The position numbers were made by a program, and so were the translations under genes. The notes below the pieces were generated by a model. The model was not told where the DNA came from. It saw only the letters and a list, made by a program, of their open reading frames with translations, and searched no databases. DNA of 6,566 nt from the NCBI GenBank assembly GCA_034437315.1, contig DAOTUC010000061.1, positions 1 through 6,566 of the forward strand, in the 5' to 3' direction. This DNA is from DSAR01 sp034437315 (GTDB lineage: Bacteria > Chloroflexota > Anaerolineae > B4-G1). The stretch's first letter is position 1; each line of letters begins with the position of its first letter. This document shows, piece after piece, positions 1-6,321 of this stretch.

Positions 1-217
1 GTTTCCAGGCCCGTGCTCAAAATGACGATTTTGGCGACAAATAGGCCTTCTGGGAGCAGTTTTCAAGGAAAATCGCTGTTTCACAGTTCAAAGTGTAATG
101 GCGATGCTCAAGACAAATGACCCACTAGCCTCACCACCGACTTTTTGAGTATGGCGAGCGACCATTTGTGTGGGAGCAAAGAGCTTTTGAGGCGATAAGA
201 CGGCTATTTTCGATAGT
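1..217. other. Upstream intergenic region, no gene recognised
   Basis: This stretch is visibly AT-richer than the coding part of the window and has no credible coding frame; the longest ATG frame I traced on the + strand (98-148) is only 16 codons. Several short words recur: TGGGAGCA at 51-58 and 171-178, TGCTCAA at 14-20 and 105-111, GACAAAT at 36-42 and 112-118. These could be remnants of degenerate repeats, but spacing and order are not regular enough to define a unit. A weak promoter-like pair (TTGAGG at 187-192 and GATAGT at 212-217, spacer 19) lies at its right end; the spacing is poor and I do not call it. The end of any upstream gene lies outside the window. Confidence 0.6.
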
Positions 218-278
218 AGGCTCCGGATGACAGGGAATGAGCGCTCCCAATGAGCGCTCCCTGAGAAAGCCGGAGTCT
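218..278 (+). promoter_or_regulatory. Long imperfect hairpin in the leader of the GT2 gene (attenuator, terminator or operator)
   Basis: The outer stem pairs 218-226 with 270-278 (9 bp including one G-U; core CTCCGG/CCGGAG). After an internal loop, 231-234 pairs with 260-263. After a four-base bulge (235-238), GAGCGCTC at 239-246 pairs with GAGCGCTC at 252-259 around the loop CCAAT. The 3' side runs into TCTTTT (276-281), so the structure resembles an intrinsic terminator with a short T-tract. It ends about 30 bases before the start of the GT2 gene. It could terminate an upstream transcript, act as an attenuator or mRNA-stabilising leader, or, since each GAGCGCTC is itself a palindrome, be a double protein-binding site. 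The pairing is seen directly; the function is inference. Confidence 0.5.
236..261. repeat. Perfect 13-bp tandem repeat (AATGAGCGCTCCC x2)
   Basis: Two exact, adjacent copies occupy 236-248 and 249-261. Each contains the perfect 8-bp palindrome GAGCGCTC (239-246 and 252-259), so the copies can pair with each other and form the tip of the leader hairpin. Two identical palindromes with centres 13 bp apart just upstream of a gene would also suit a dimeric regulator; no regulator gene is visible in the window. Confidence 0.75.
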
Positions 279-294
279 TTTCAGTTTAGATACT

Positions 295-298
295 GGAG
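295..298 (+). promoter_or_regulatory. Ribosome binding site that decides the start of the GT2 gene
   Basis: GGAG at 295-298 abuts the first in-frame ATG (299-301), which leaves no spacer. It lies 9 bases before the second in-frame ATG (308-310), a normal Shine-Dalgarno spacing. This favours translation from 308, giving a protein that begins MSKQLTVVIPTYNE, as expected for a GT2 whose first beta strand starts almost at the N-terminus. Confidence 0.65.
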
Positions 299-307
299 AT
301 GAGGGCT

Positions 308-1057
308 ATGTCGAAGCAATTGACCGTTGTGATACCAACCTATAACGAGGCTGAAAACGTCGGTCAAATGACAGAGGCGTTATTTAACCTGGACGTCCCT
401 GACTTGAATTTGTTGATCGTCGATGATCTATCCCCCGATGGCGCCGGGCGCATCGCCGAGGAATTGGCCGCCTACCATCCCGGTCGGATGCACGTGATGC
501 ACCGTGAGGGTCCCCGGGGATTGGGCTTCGCTTATAAGGCCGGTTTCCGGTGGGCGTTGGATCACGACGCCGATTACGTCGTGCAGATGGATTGCGATTT
601 CTCTCACTCGCCTGAATACATCCCGCAATTTCTCGCACACATCGAGGATTACGACGTCGTCGTCGGTTCCCGTTACGTCCGAGGCGGCAGGACAGACGAG
701 AACTGGGGAGCGGGGCGGAAGTTGCTTTCCTGGTGGGCCAACAGCATCTACACCCGGTTGATCCTGGGCGTCGAGACGATGGACACGACGGCGGGTTTCA
801 AGTGCTGGCGACGGGAGACGCTGGAGGGCATCGACTTGAGCCGCATCCGCTCGCAAGGATACGTCTTTCAGGTCGAGATGGCCTACGTCACCGAGCGCTT
901 GGGTTACCGGGTGTTGGAGATTCCCATCTACTTCCCCGATCGGCAGGCGGGGGAATCGAAGATGACGACGAAGGTCAAGATCGACGCGGCGCTGCGGGTG
1001 TGGGAAGTGCTCCAACGGCACCGCCGCCTGCGACTCGACGACCGCCTGACGGTCTGA
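308..1057 (+). CDS. Polyprenol monophosphomannose synthase-type glycosyltransferase (GT2, DPM1-like)
   Basis: Likely transfers mannose from GDP-mannose to a polyprenyl phosphate on the inner face of the membrane, making a lipid-P-sugar donor for glycosylation outside the membrane. The 249-residue protein carries family marks in order: VVIPTYNEAENV (7-18), VDDLSPDG (38-45), RGLGFAYKAGF (70-80), the metal-binding DxD in MDCDFSHSP (D95, D97), GSRYVRGG (120-127), an arginine near 137, DTTAGFKCWRR (159-169), QGYVFQVEM (183-191) and the C-terminal FPDRQAGESKM (209-219). No transmembrane segment follows the catalytic domain; the tail is short and arginine-rich. It is therefore the soluble, eukaryotic-DPM1-like form, not the archaeal form with C-terminal membrane helices, and would need peripheral attachment or a membrane partner. 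An ATG at 299 would add three residues but overlaps the ribosome binding site. The next gene begins 29 bases downstream on the same strand, so an operon is likely. The sugar could be glucose or another hexose; the DPM1-like motifs favour mannose. Confidence 0.88.
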   Translation: MSKQLTVVIPTYNEAENVGQMTEALFNLDVPDLNLLIVDDLSPDGAGRIAEELAAYHPGRMHVMHREGPRGLGFAYKAGFRWALDHDADYVVQMDCDFSHSPEYIPQFLAHIEDYDVVVGSRYVRGGRTDENWGAGRKLLSWWANSIYTRLILGVETMDTTAGFKCWRRETLEGIDLSRIRSQGYVFQVEMAYVTERLGYRVLEIPIYFPDRQAGESKMTTKVKIDAALRVWEVLQRHRRLRLDDRLTV

Positions 1058-1086
1058 CCGCGTGACGCGCTGGATGTGCTGAACGT

Positions 1087-4000
1087 ATGATGCGCAAAAT
1101 CCTCCCTGAATTGGGGCGCGCCGTTCTTCTTCTCTTACTGCCGCTGCTGATCTTCGCGCCGATAGCGTTGGGTTCCAGGACGTTGGTCCCGGCCGACATC
1201 CTCTATGCCCACGAACCGCATCGCGCCGCTGCTGGCGACACGTTCGACGACTTCCACATCGCCCACCCGCAGAATCACCTGGTGGCTGACCTCGTCTTGC
1301 AGAACTATGCCTGGAAGCAGTTCATCCTGGACGCCGTCCGCGATCGCCAGCTCCCCCTGTGGGACCCCTACATCTTCGTTGGACATCCCTTCCTGGCCAA
1401 CGGACAGCATTCGGCGCTCTATCCTCTGAGCGCGATTTTTTACGTCATGCCGCTGTGGCGCGCTTACGGCGTCTTCGCCTGGCTGCAATTGGGATTGGCC
1501 GGTTGCTTCGCCTACCTCTTCGTGCGAGTGTTGGGCGGCCGCCATTTAGGCGGCCGCCGGCTGGGTGGCCTGATCGCCGGTATCACCTTCCAGTTCTGCG
1601 GCTTTATGGTTATCTCCGCCGTGCCCCATCCGATGATCGTCGCCGGGGCCTCGTGGCTGCCCTTCATCCTGGCGATGGTCGAGTTGGTGATCCAACAGCG
1701 CTCCCTCGTCGGGGAACGGCCGACGACGCTGCCCTGGGCGCTCCTGGGGGCGGTGGGCCTGGGCTGCCAGATGCTGGTCGGTCACGTGGAGAACACCTAT
1801 TTCCTGTTGTTAGTTTCCGGCGCATACACCGTTTGGCGGTTGGGTTACCAATGGCTGCGCGCGCGCCGGTGCGCGAATCGCCCGCATTTGGCGCGCCCGA
1901 TCTTCTGGTTGGCGCTGCTGTTCATCCTGGGATTGGCGCTGGGCGCGGTCCAGTTCGTACCGATGTGGGAGGTGACGCACGATAGCTTCCGCAGCGGCGA
2001 GGCGGCGGCGTCGTTAGAGCAGGTGCGGGGCTGGGCCTACCCGCCCCGGCGCGTGATCGCTTTTGGCGTCCCCAATTTCTTCGGCAACCCGGCTCACCAT
2101 CGCTATTTCGACCTCTTCACCGGGCGCTGGACCCCGGCGCCGGACCGGGGCGACGGTCAATACATCGACTGGGGGATGAAGAATTACGTCGAGGGCGCGG
2201 CGTATCTGGGGCTGTTGCCCCTGTTCCTATCCCTCATCGCCGTGCTGCATCCGTTTACCGATGCGCCGGTAGACCGGCTTTCCAGGATACTGATACGTTG
2301 GTTCCGCAGGCCCTATGTCCCATTTTTTACCCTGTTGGCCCTGTTCTCCCTGGGCTGCATCTTCGGCACGCCGATTTATGCGCTGGTCTACGCGTTGCCG
2401 GGGTTAGAGCAGTCGCACTCGCCCTTCCGCTGGGTGTTCCCGCTCTCGTTGGCAGTGACGGTGCTGACCGCTTTCGGGGTTGAGGCCCTCGTCGAAAGCC
2501 GGGAGCGATTGTTGGGCGGGGACGGCAAACCGCAGGCCCGCGGCTTTCTCGCCCGGCTCTTCCTGCTCGACGCGGCCCCTTCGGTGGCGACGGTGTGCGC
2601 CAGCCTGGTCTTCTGGGGCGGGGCGGCGACGCTGCTGGGGCTGGCGCTCAGCCGGGCCTTCTTCCCCCAGATCGAGCCGCTGGCAGCGCGGGCGTTCCAG
2701 TCGCTGGCCAAAGCGCCGGAGGCGTTCCCCGATCACCGGGCCTTTTATTCCTACGAGTTCTGGTGGGTGGCGCTGTTCGGGCTGCTCCTGACCGGGACCG
2801 GCATTATCCTGCGGGTGAGTCGCTGTCCGATCTATCTCCGAGGCCGGCCGGTTTGGGAGTACCTGGCGGTGGGGCTGTTGCTGCTGGACCTGGTCAGCTT
2901 CGGGCGGGGATTCGCCCCGGCCGTCGACCCGGCGCTGCTGGCCTACACCCCGCCGTCGGTCGCGTTCTTGCAAGCACAGCAATCTGAGATCGGCGCCGGC
3001 GACTGGCGCTACGCGACCTTCACCCCGCCGGGGACGACCAAGACGCTGAACGCCAACGTGGGCATGTTCTACCGGTTGCCGACGGTGAACGGCTACGACT
3101 CGCTCTTCAGCCGGCAGTACGCCGATTACATGGGCCTGATCGAGCCGCAGAACGAGCGCTTGTACAATCGCATCTCCTCTTTTCGCGAGTGGAGCAGTCT
3201 CGATAGCCCGCTCACTGACCTGCTCAACGTCAAATACGTCGTCACCGAGGTGGAGATCCCCAATCCAAAGTACGCCCTGGTCTACCGGGACGAGGCGGTG
3301 CGCATCTACGAAAATCTGGCCGTCATGCCCCGCGCTTACACGCTGCCGCGCTCGGCGGCGATGGCGACCGATGATTTTGGCGACACGGTGCAGCGCTACG
3401 ACCCGCGCCGTTACGTGATTCTGGACGCCGGAGGCGGCGTGCGTGGGGAGGCTTTCACCACAACGGAGAATCCCCAACCGGCTGAGCCCGCGCCGCAGAC
3501 GGTGACCGGTTACACCATCAACCAGGTCAAGGTGAGCGTGCAGACCGGCGAACCGAGTTGGCTGGCGCTGGCCGATACCTACTTCCCCGGTTGGAAGGCC
3601 TTCGTGCGCCCGGCGGGGGCAGGGGAGGATGCAGAGACGGAGGTGGAGATTTATCGCGTCAACGGTAATTTCCGGGGCGTTTTCCTGGAGGAACCGGGGA
3701 CGTGGACGGTGCGCTTCAAGTACAGCCCCGATAGCGTCAAGGTCGGTGCCTTCGTCAGCTTCATCGCCGGGATGACGGTGCTGTTCCTGGCCGGCCTTTA
3801 CCTGTGGCGCTTCTTCTACCGGGCCGGGGATGACGCCAGCACCGTCCAGCGGGTGGCGAAGAATTCCATCGCGCCCATCGTGCTCAATCTCTTCAACCGG
3901 ACCATCGACCTGGCCTTCGCTGCCTTGATGGCCCGTATCCTGGGGCCGGTGGGCAACGGTCAGTATGCCTGGGCGGTCAACGTCTACCTGTGGTTCGACA

Positions 4001-5322
4001 TCGTGGCCAATTTCGGCCTGGATATGTACCTGGTACGCGAGGCGGCGCGGGAACCGGCCTGCGCGCGTAACGTCTTTTTCAACACCACTATCTTGCGGCT
4101 TTTCCTCTTCGCAGCGGCGGCCCCGGCGTTGGGCGGCTTCCTGCTCGCCTGGCAAGGGATCGACGGCGCGCTGAACGCGCCGACGATCTGGGCGCTCGCG
4201 CTGCTCTACCTGGGCCTGTTGCCCGGCACCATCGCCAACGGGTTGACCGCCCTTTTCCGGGCTTGCGAGAAACACGAGTTCCCCGCCGCGATCCAGACGG
4301 TGACCACCATCATCAAGGTGACGCTGGGCGTGTTGGCCCTGGTGGGCGGATTCGGTTTCGTCGGCGTGGCCGGGGCCACGATCCTCACCAACGCGGCGAC
4401 GATGACGATCCTGGCGATCCTGGCCCGTCGCTGGCTCTGGGCCGGGCCGGCGCGCTTGCCGGAGGGGCCGGTTCGCCTGCAGCGGCCCTTATTGCGCGAG
4501 ATGTTGGCCGTGAGCTGGCCACTGATGCTGTCGCTGCTGCTGCAGGTGCTCTTTCCCGGCGTCAACGTGCTGCTGCTCAAGCCCTTGCAGGGGGACGCGG
4601 CCGTCGGCTGGTACGACGCGGGCTACAAGTGGATCAGCGCGCTGAACATCATCCCGGCCTTTTTCACCGTGGCGGTCTTCCCGGTGATGTCGCGCCAGGC
4701 GGCGCAGAACCGGGCGGGATTGATGACGTCCTACCGGCTCTCGTCCAAGCTGCTGACGATGATCTCCTTGCCGGCGGCGGTCTTGATCACGCTACTGGCG
4801 GACGTCCTGGTCGGCGTCCTCAGCGGGGGACAATTCCTGCCCCACGGGGCGATTGCGCTCCAGATCCTGGTCTGGTCGGTCGTCTTCGGATGGCTCAACA
4901 GCCTCACCAACTACGTCCTCATCGCCCTCGACCGGCAGCGTTACGTGCTGCTGGCCTCCGGCGTCCGGGTGCTGTTCGCCGTCGCGGCCAATTTGCTGTT
5001 CGTGCGGCAGTTTGGTTACGTCGCGTCGGCCGGCGTGATCGTGGCGGGGGAGGCGTTACTGTTCGCCCTATTCGACGCCGACCTGCGGCGTCAGCTGGGC
5101 GCCGTCGGCTGGGGGCGGTTGCTCTGGCGGACGGGGTTGGCGGCGCTGCTGATGGGGGGCGTGGTCGCCGGCGTGGCGGCCTTCAACCCGGCGCTGGCGC
5201 TCCTGAGCGGCCTCTTCGTCTATCCTCCCGCCTTGTTCCTGCTGCGGGCGATCACTCCGGCGGAATGGGCGGCGTTGGCGCCGCTCCTGCCGGCCCGCCT
5301 GCGCCGGTGGGTTTCGGCTTAG
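1087..5322 (+). CDS. YfhO-like GT-C membrane protein fused to a MOP-superfamily (Wzx/MATE-like) flippase
   Basis: A single open frame of 1411 residues joins two complete membrane modules. Residues 1-910 are YfhO-like: a first membrane segment (about 12-30), a first external loop with acidic residues typical of GT-C enzymes (D37 in VPADILY; D68 in VADLVLQNYAW), PLWDPYIFVGHPFLANGQHSA (about 90-110), roughly a dozen hydrophobic segments up to 607, then a mainly soluble, presumably external region (about 608-885) with VNGYDSLF (667-674), LLNVKYVVT (712-720) and DTYFPGWKAFV (830-840), and a last membrane segment (about 886-910). After a linker of about a dozen residues (911-922), residues 923-1405 form a flippase: KNSIAPIVLNLFNR (925-938), ILGPVGNGQY (951-960), FGLDMYLVREAARE (976-989), NGLTALFRACEKHEF (1051-1065), LIALDRQRYVLLASG (1278-1292). 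Each module is about normal length for its family (YfhO roughly 850 residues; Wzx roughly 420-500). No in-frame ATG lies at the junction; the nearest (M896, M948) fall inside membrane segments, so a genuine fusion is more likely than two genes. The ribosome binding site is weak (GGA at 1072-1074); ATG at 1090 is an equivalent start. Known YfhO proteins transfer sugars from lipid-P-sugar outside the membrane; the specific acceptor and cargo here are unknown. The fusion may be general in Chloroflexota. Confidence 0.85.
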   Translation: MMRKILPELGRAVLLLLLPLLIFAPIALGSRTLVPADILYAHEPHRAAAGDTFDDFHIAHPQNHLVADLVLQNYAWKQFILDAVRDRQLPLWDPYIFVGHPFLANGQHSALYPLSAIFYVMPLWRAYGVFAWLQLGLAGCFAYLFVRVLGGRHLGGRRLGGLIAGITFQFCGFMVISAVPHPMIVAGASWLPFILAMVELVIQQRSLVGERPTTLPWALLGAVGLGCQMLVGHVENTYFLLLVSGAYTVWRLGYQWLRARRCANRPHLARPIFWLALLFILGLALGAVQFVPMWEVTHDSFRSGEAAASLEQVRGWAYPPRRVIAFGVPNFFGNPAHHRYFDLFTGRWTPAPDRGDGQYIDWGMKNYVEGAAYLGLLPLFLSLIAVLHPFTDAPVDRLSRILIRWFRRPYVPFFTLLALFSLGCIFGTPIYALVYALPGLEQSHSPFRWVFPLSLAVTVLTAFGVEALVESRERLLGGDGKPQARGFLARLFLLDAAPSVATVCASLVFWGGAATLLGLALSRAFFPQIEPLAARAFQSLAKAPEAFPDHRAFYSYEFWWVALFGLLLTGTGIILRVSRCPIYLRGRPVWEYLAVGLLLLDLVSFGRGFAPAVDPALLAYTPPSVAFLQAQQSEIGAGDWRYATFTPPGTTKTLNANVGMFYRLPTVNGYDSLFSRQYADYMGLIEPQNERLYNRISSFREWSSLDSPLTDLLNVKYVVTEVEIPNPKYALVYRDEAVRIYENLAVMPRAYTLPRSAAMATDDFGDTVQRYDPRRYVILDAGGGVRGEAFTTTENPQPAEPAPQTVTGYTINQVKVSVQTGEPSWLALADTYFPGWKAFVRPAGAGEDAETEVEIYRVNGNFRGVFLEEPGTWTVRFKYSPDSVKVGAFVSFIAGMTVLFLAGLYLWRFFYRAGDDASTVQRVAKNSIAPIVLNLFNRTIDLAFAALMARILGPVGNGQYAWAVNVYLWFDIVANFGLDMYLVREAAREPACARNVFFNTTILRLFLFAAAAPALGGFLLAWQGIDGALNAPTIWALALLYLGLLPGTIANGLTALFRACEKHEFPAAIQTVTTIIKVTLGVLALVGGFGFVGVAGATILTNAATMTILAILARRWLWAGPARLPEGPVRLQRPLLREMLAVSWPLMLSLLLQVLFPGVNVLLLKPLQGDAAVGWYDAGYKWISALNIIPAFFTVAVFPVMSRQAAQNRAGLMTSYRLSSKLLTMISLPAAVLITLLADVLVGVLSGGQFLPHGAIALQILVWSVVFGWLNSLTNYVLIALDRQRYVLLASGVRVLFAVAANLLFVRQFGYVASAGVIVAGEALLFALFDADLRRQLGAVGWGRLLWRTGLAALLMGGVVAGVAAFNPALALLSGLFVYPPALFLLRAITPAEWAALAPLLPARLRRWVSA
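1534..1558. repeat. Repeated 10-bp palindrome inside the YfhO-like gene, encoding GGRHL-GGRRL
   Basis: GGCGGCCGCC occurs at 1534-1543 and again at 1549-1558, separated by ATTTA. In frame this is a 15-bp near-duplication that encodes GGRHL (150-154) and GGRRL (155-159) followed by GG. It sits in a short basic loop between two hydrophobic segments, probably cytoplasmic. Both copies are self-complementary, so the DNA or mRNA can form a strong 10-bp hairpin with a five-base loop. Confidence 0.7.
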
Positions 5323-6173
5323 TCCTTTTTGTCCTCCCCCAGGTACGGGTTCAGGTACGAAAGCACCAGCCGCCGCCGCGAAAAGTGGCCCTCGGTGATG
5401 ATTTCGATCCACATCGGGATTGATCCGCCCAACAAATCGCGCACGATCTCCGAGACGCCCATACCCCGCTCGTGCATCGCAACGATCTCTTCCCCCAGAC
5501 CTTCCAGGTAGGCGATCTTCTCCGCCAGCGCCTCGGCCGGATTCTCGCGCACGCGGGCGGCGGCGGGGAAGAGCACGGTCGCCGGCAGGGCCGCGATCCG
5601 CTTCAGCGACTTGATGATGGCCCAGATGTCGGAACTGCCCCCCAGCGCGCGATCCCGCCCGCCGACGAAAAGGTCGCCGCTGAAGAGCCAGCCCTGCGCC
5701 GGCTCGTAGAGGCAGACGTGATCGGGGCTGTGACCGGGGGTGTGGAGCGCCTGGAAGCGGTAGCGTCCGGTCTCGACGAGGTCGCCATCGGAGAGGGGCC
5801 GGCCGTGGGAAGATTCGGGCCAGCCCCATATCAAGCGCCGGTATGGGTGGATCGGCTGCTCGTTCCGGGGATCGGCCAGGACGGGCAGGGCCAGCGGGTG
5901 GGCCCGGATGGTCAGCCCGGTGCACTGGCGTTGGAGCACGCCGTTGGCGCCGATGTGATCCTCGTGGCTGTGGGTGTTGACGATCCCGTCCAGGACCGTT
6001 CCATCCAGCGCCGCCGCCAGTTCCGGCGCGGTGTGGGCGCAGCCGGTATCGATCAGCAGGCTGTCCTTTTCCAGCAGATAGGCGCTGGTCCAGTAGCGAC
6101 CCCGTCCCAGGATCGTGCGGGCCAGGTCGAAGCGTGTGACGTCGCCGTTGGCGTAGGGCGTGGATTTGAGCAT
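5319..6173 (-). CDS. Metallo-beta-lactamase-fold hydrolase, glyoxalase II-like, lacking the usual PGHG histidine
   Basis: The 284-residue protein has the MBL-fold order: LLIDTGC (39-45), the metal-binding motif THSHEDHIGAN (67-77; H68, H70, D72, H73), TPGHSPDHVCLY (145-156; H148) and FSGDLFVGG (164-172; D167). These suggest a cytoplasmic di-metal hydrolase with an unknown substrate. The last ligand is normally a histidine in a PGHG-like motif. Here the matching place reads LFPAAARVREN (201-211, from GCC GCC GCC), so that ligand is absent or replaced; H263 in EGHFSRRRLVLSYL (261-274) is the best candidate substitute. A helical C-terminal region (about 212-250) follows, as in multi-enzyme MBL proteins of the glyoxalase II type. 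I chose the ATG at 6173; an in-frame TTG at 6212 would add 13 residues unlike the family, and its first six bases fit a -35 element better. Neither start has a clear Shine-Dalgarno sequence. The stop codon shares bases with that of the convergent gene. It is probably not part of the glycosylation operon. Confidence 0.85.
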   Translation of the reverse strand: MLKSTPYANGDVTRFDLARTILGRGRYWTSAYLLEKDSLLIDTGCAHTAPELAAALDGTVLDGIVNTHSHEDHIGANGVLQRQCTGLTIRAHPLALPVLADPRNEQPIHPYRRLIWGWPESSHGRPLSDGDLVETGRYRFQALHTPGHSPDHVCLYEPAQGWLFSGDLFVGGRDRALGGSSDIWAIIKSLKRIAALPATVLFPAAARVRENPAEALAEKIAYLEGLGEEIVAMHERGMGVSEIVRDLLGGSIPMWIEIITEGHFSRRRLVLSYLNPYLGEDKKD

Positions 6174-6183
6174 GGTAATGGGG

Positions 6184-6212
6184 AGTTTATCATCATTTCG
6201 TGCGCAGGGCAA
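6184..6212 (-). promoter_or_regulatory. Possible sigma70-type promoter of the MBL gene
   Basis: On the minus strand TTGCCC (6212-6207) and TAAACT (6189-6184) are separated by 17 bases, 5/6 and 4/6 matches to the consensus hexamers at optimal spacing. Transcription would begin about 6177, only a few bases before the ATG at 6173, giving a leaderless or nearly leaderless mRNA. That would fit the missing ribosome binding site. The match is weak enough to occur by chance. Confidence 0.25.
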
Positions 6213-6221
6213 GTGTTCATT

Positions 6222-6239
6222 ACCGCTTTTAGTAGCGGT
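6222..6239. repeat. Small inverted repeat upstream of the MBL gene (ACCGCT-6-AGCGGT)
   Basis: ACCGCT (6222-6227) and AGCGGT (6234-6239) are perfectly complementary around the six-base loop TTTAGT. It lies about 50 bases upstream of the MBL start and just upstream of the candidate -35 box on the minus strand. It may be an operator or simply part of the repeat-rich intergenic block. Confidence 0.4.
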
Positions 6240-6265
6240 GGCGCTCTGCTTTGCTTTTTGCTCGT

Positions 6266-6283
6266 GGCGGATTACAATCCGCC
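6266..6283. repeat. Palindromic intergenic unit A, GGCGGATTACAATCCGCC
   Basis: A perfect inverted repeat: seven bases pair around TACA (eight if the loop shrinks to AC). It shares its core GGAT(T/C)ACAATCC and a preceding run of TTGCTTT-like words (6250-6259) with unit B, 56 bases further on. Similar palindromes occur between genes in several bacteria, in my memory including Chloroflexota. It could act as a bidirectional terminator or mRNA-stabilising element. Confidence 0.65.
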
Positions 6284-6321
6284 AATCGGCGGCGTGATAA
6301 AATTGCTTTCTTGCTTTGAAA

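Noticed and set aside
98..148. Small 16-codon frame in the leader (ATG 98 to TGA 148)
   Set aside because: There is no Shine-Dalgarno sequence or conserved-looking product, and it ends 159 bases before the GT2 start, so it has no clear leader-peptide role.
3800..3860. A missed gene boundary splitting the fusion into two CDS
   Set aside because: The frame is open throughout. No in-frame ATG or ribosome binding site is at the junction; the in-frame GTG for V923 (3853-3855) lacks a good Shine-Dalgarno sequence, and the ATG at 3829 is in another frame.
2404..4275. Long open frame of 623 codons on the minus strand opposite the fusion gene
   Set aside because: It lies wholly inside the + strand gene, which has clear domain matches. 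The translation is proline-, arginine-, glutamine- and aspartate-rich with no recognisable domain, as expected from the antisense of G+C-rich coding DNA.
5323..5345. Terminator for the fusion gene in TCCTTTTTGTCC
   Set aside because: The T-run has no preceding stem, and the bases lie within the coding sequence of the MBL gene on the other strand (the Lys-Lys near its C-terminus).
4263..5423. 386-codon + strand frame overlapping the flippase module
   Set aside because: Its product is a low-complexity glycine/arginine/alanine sequence in another frame of the well-supported flippase, so it is a shadow of that gene.
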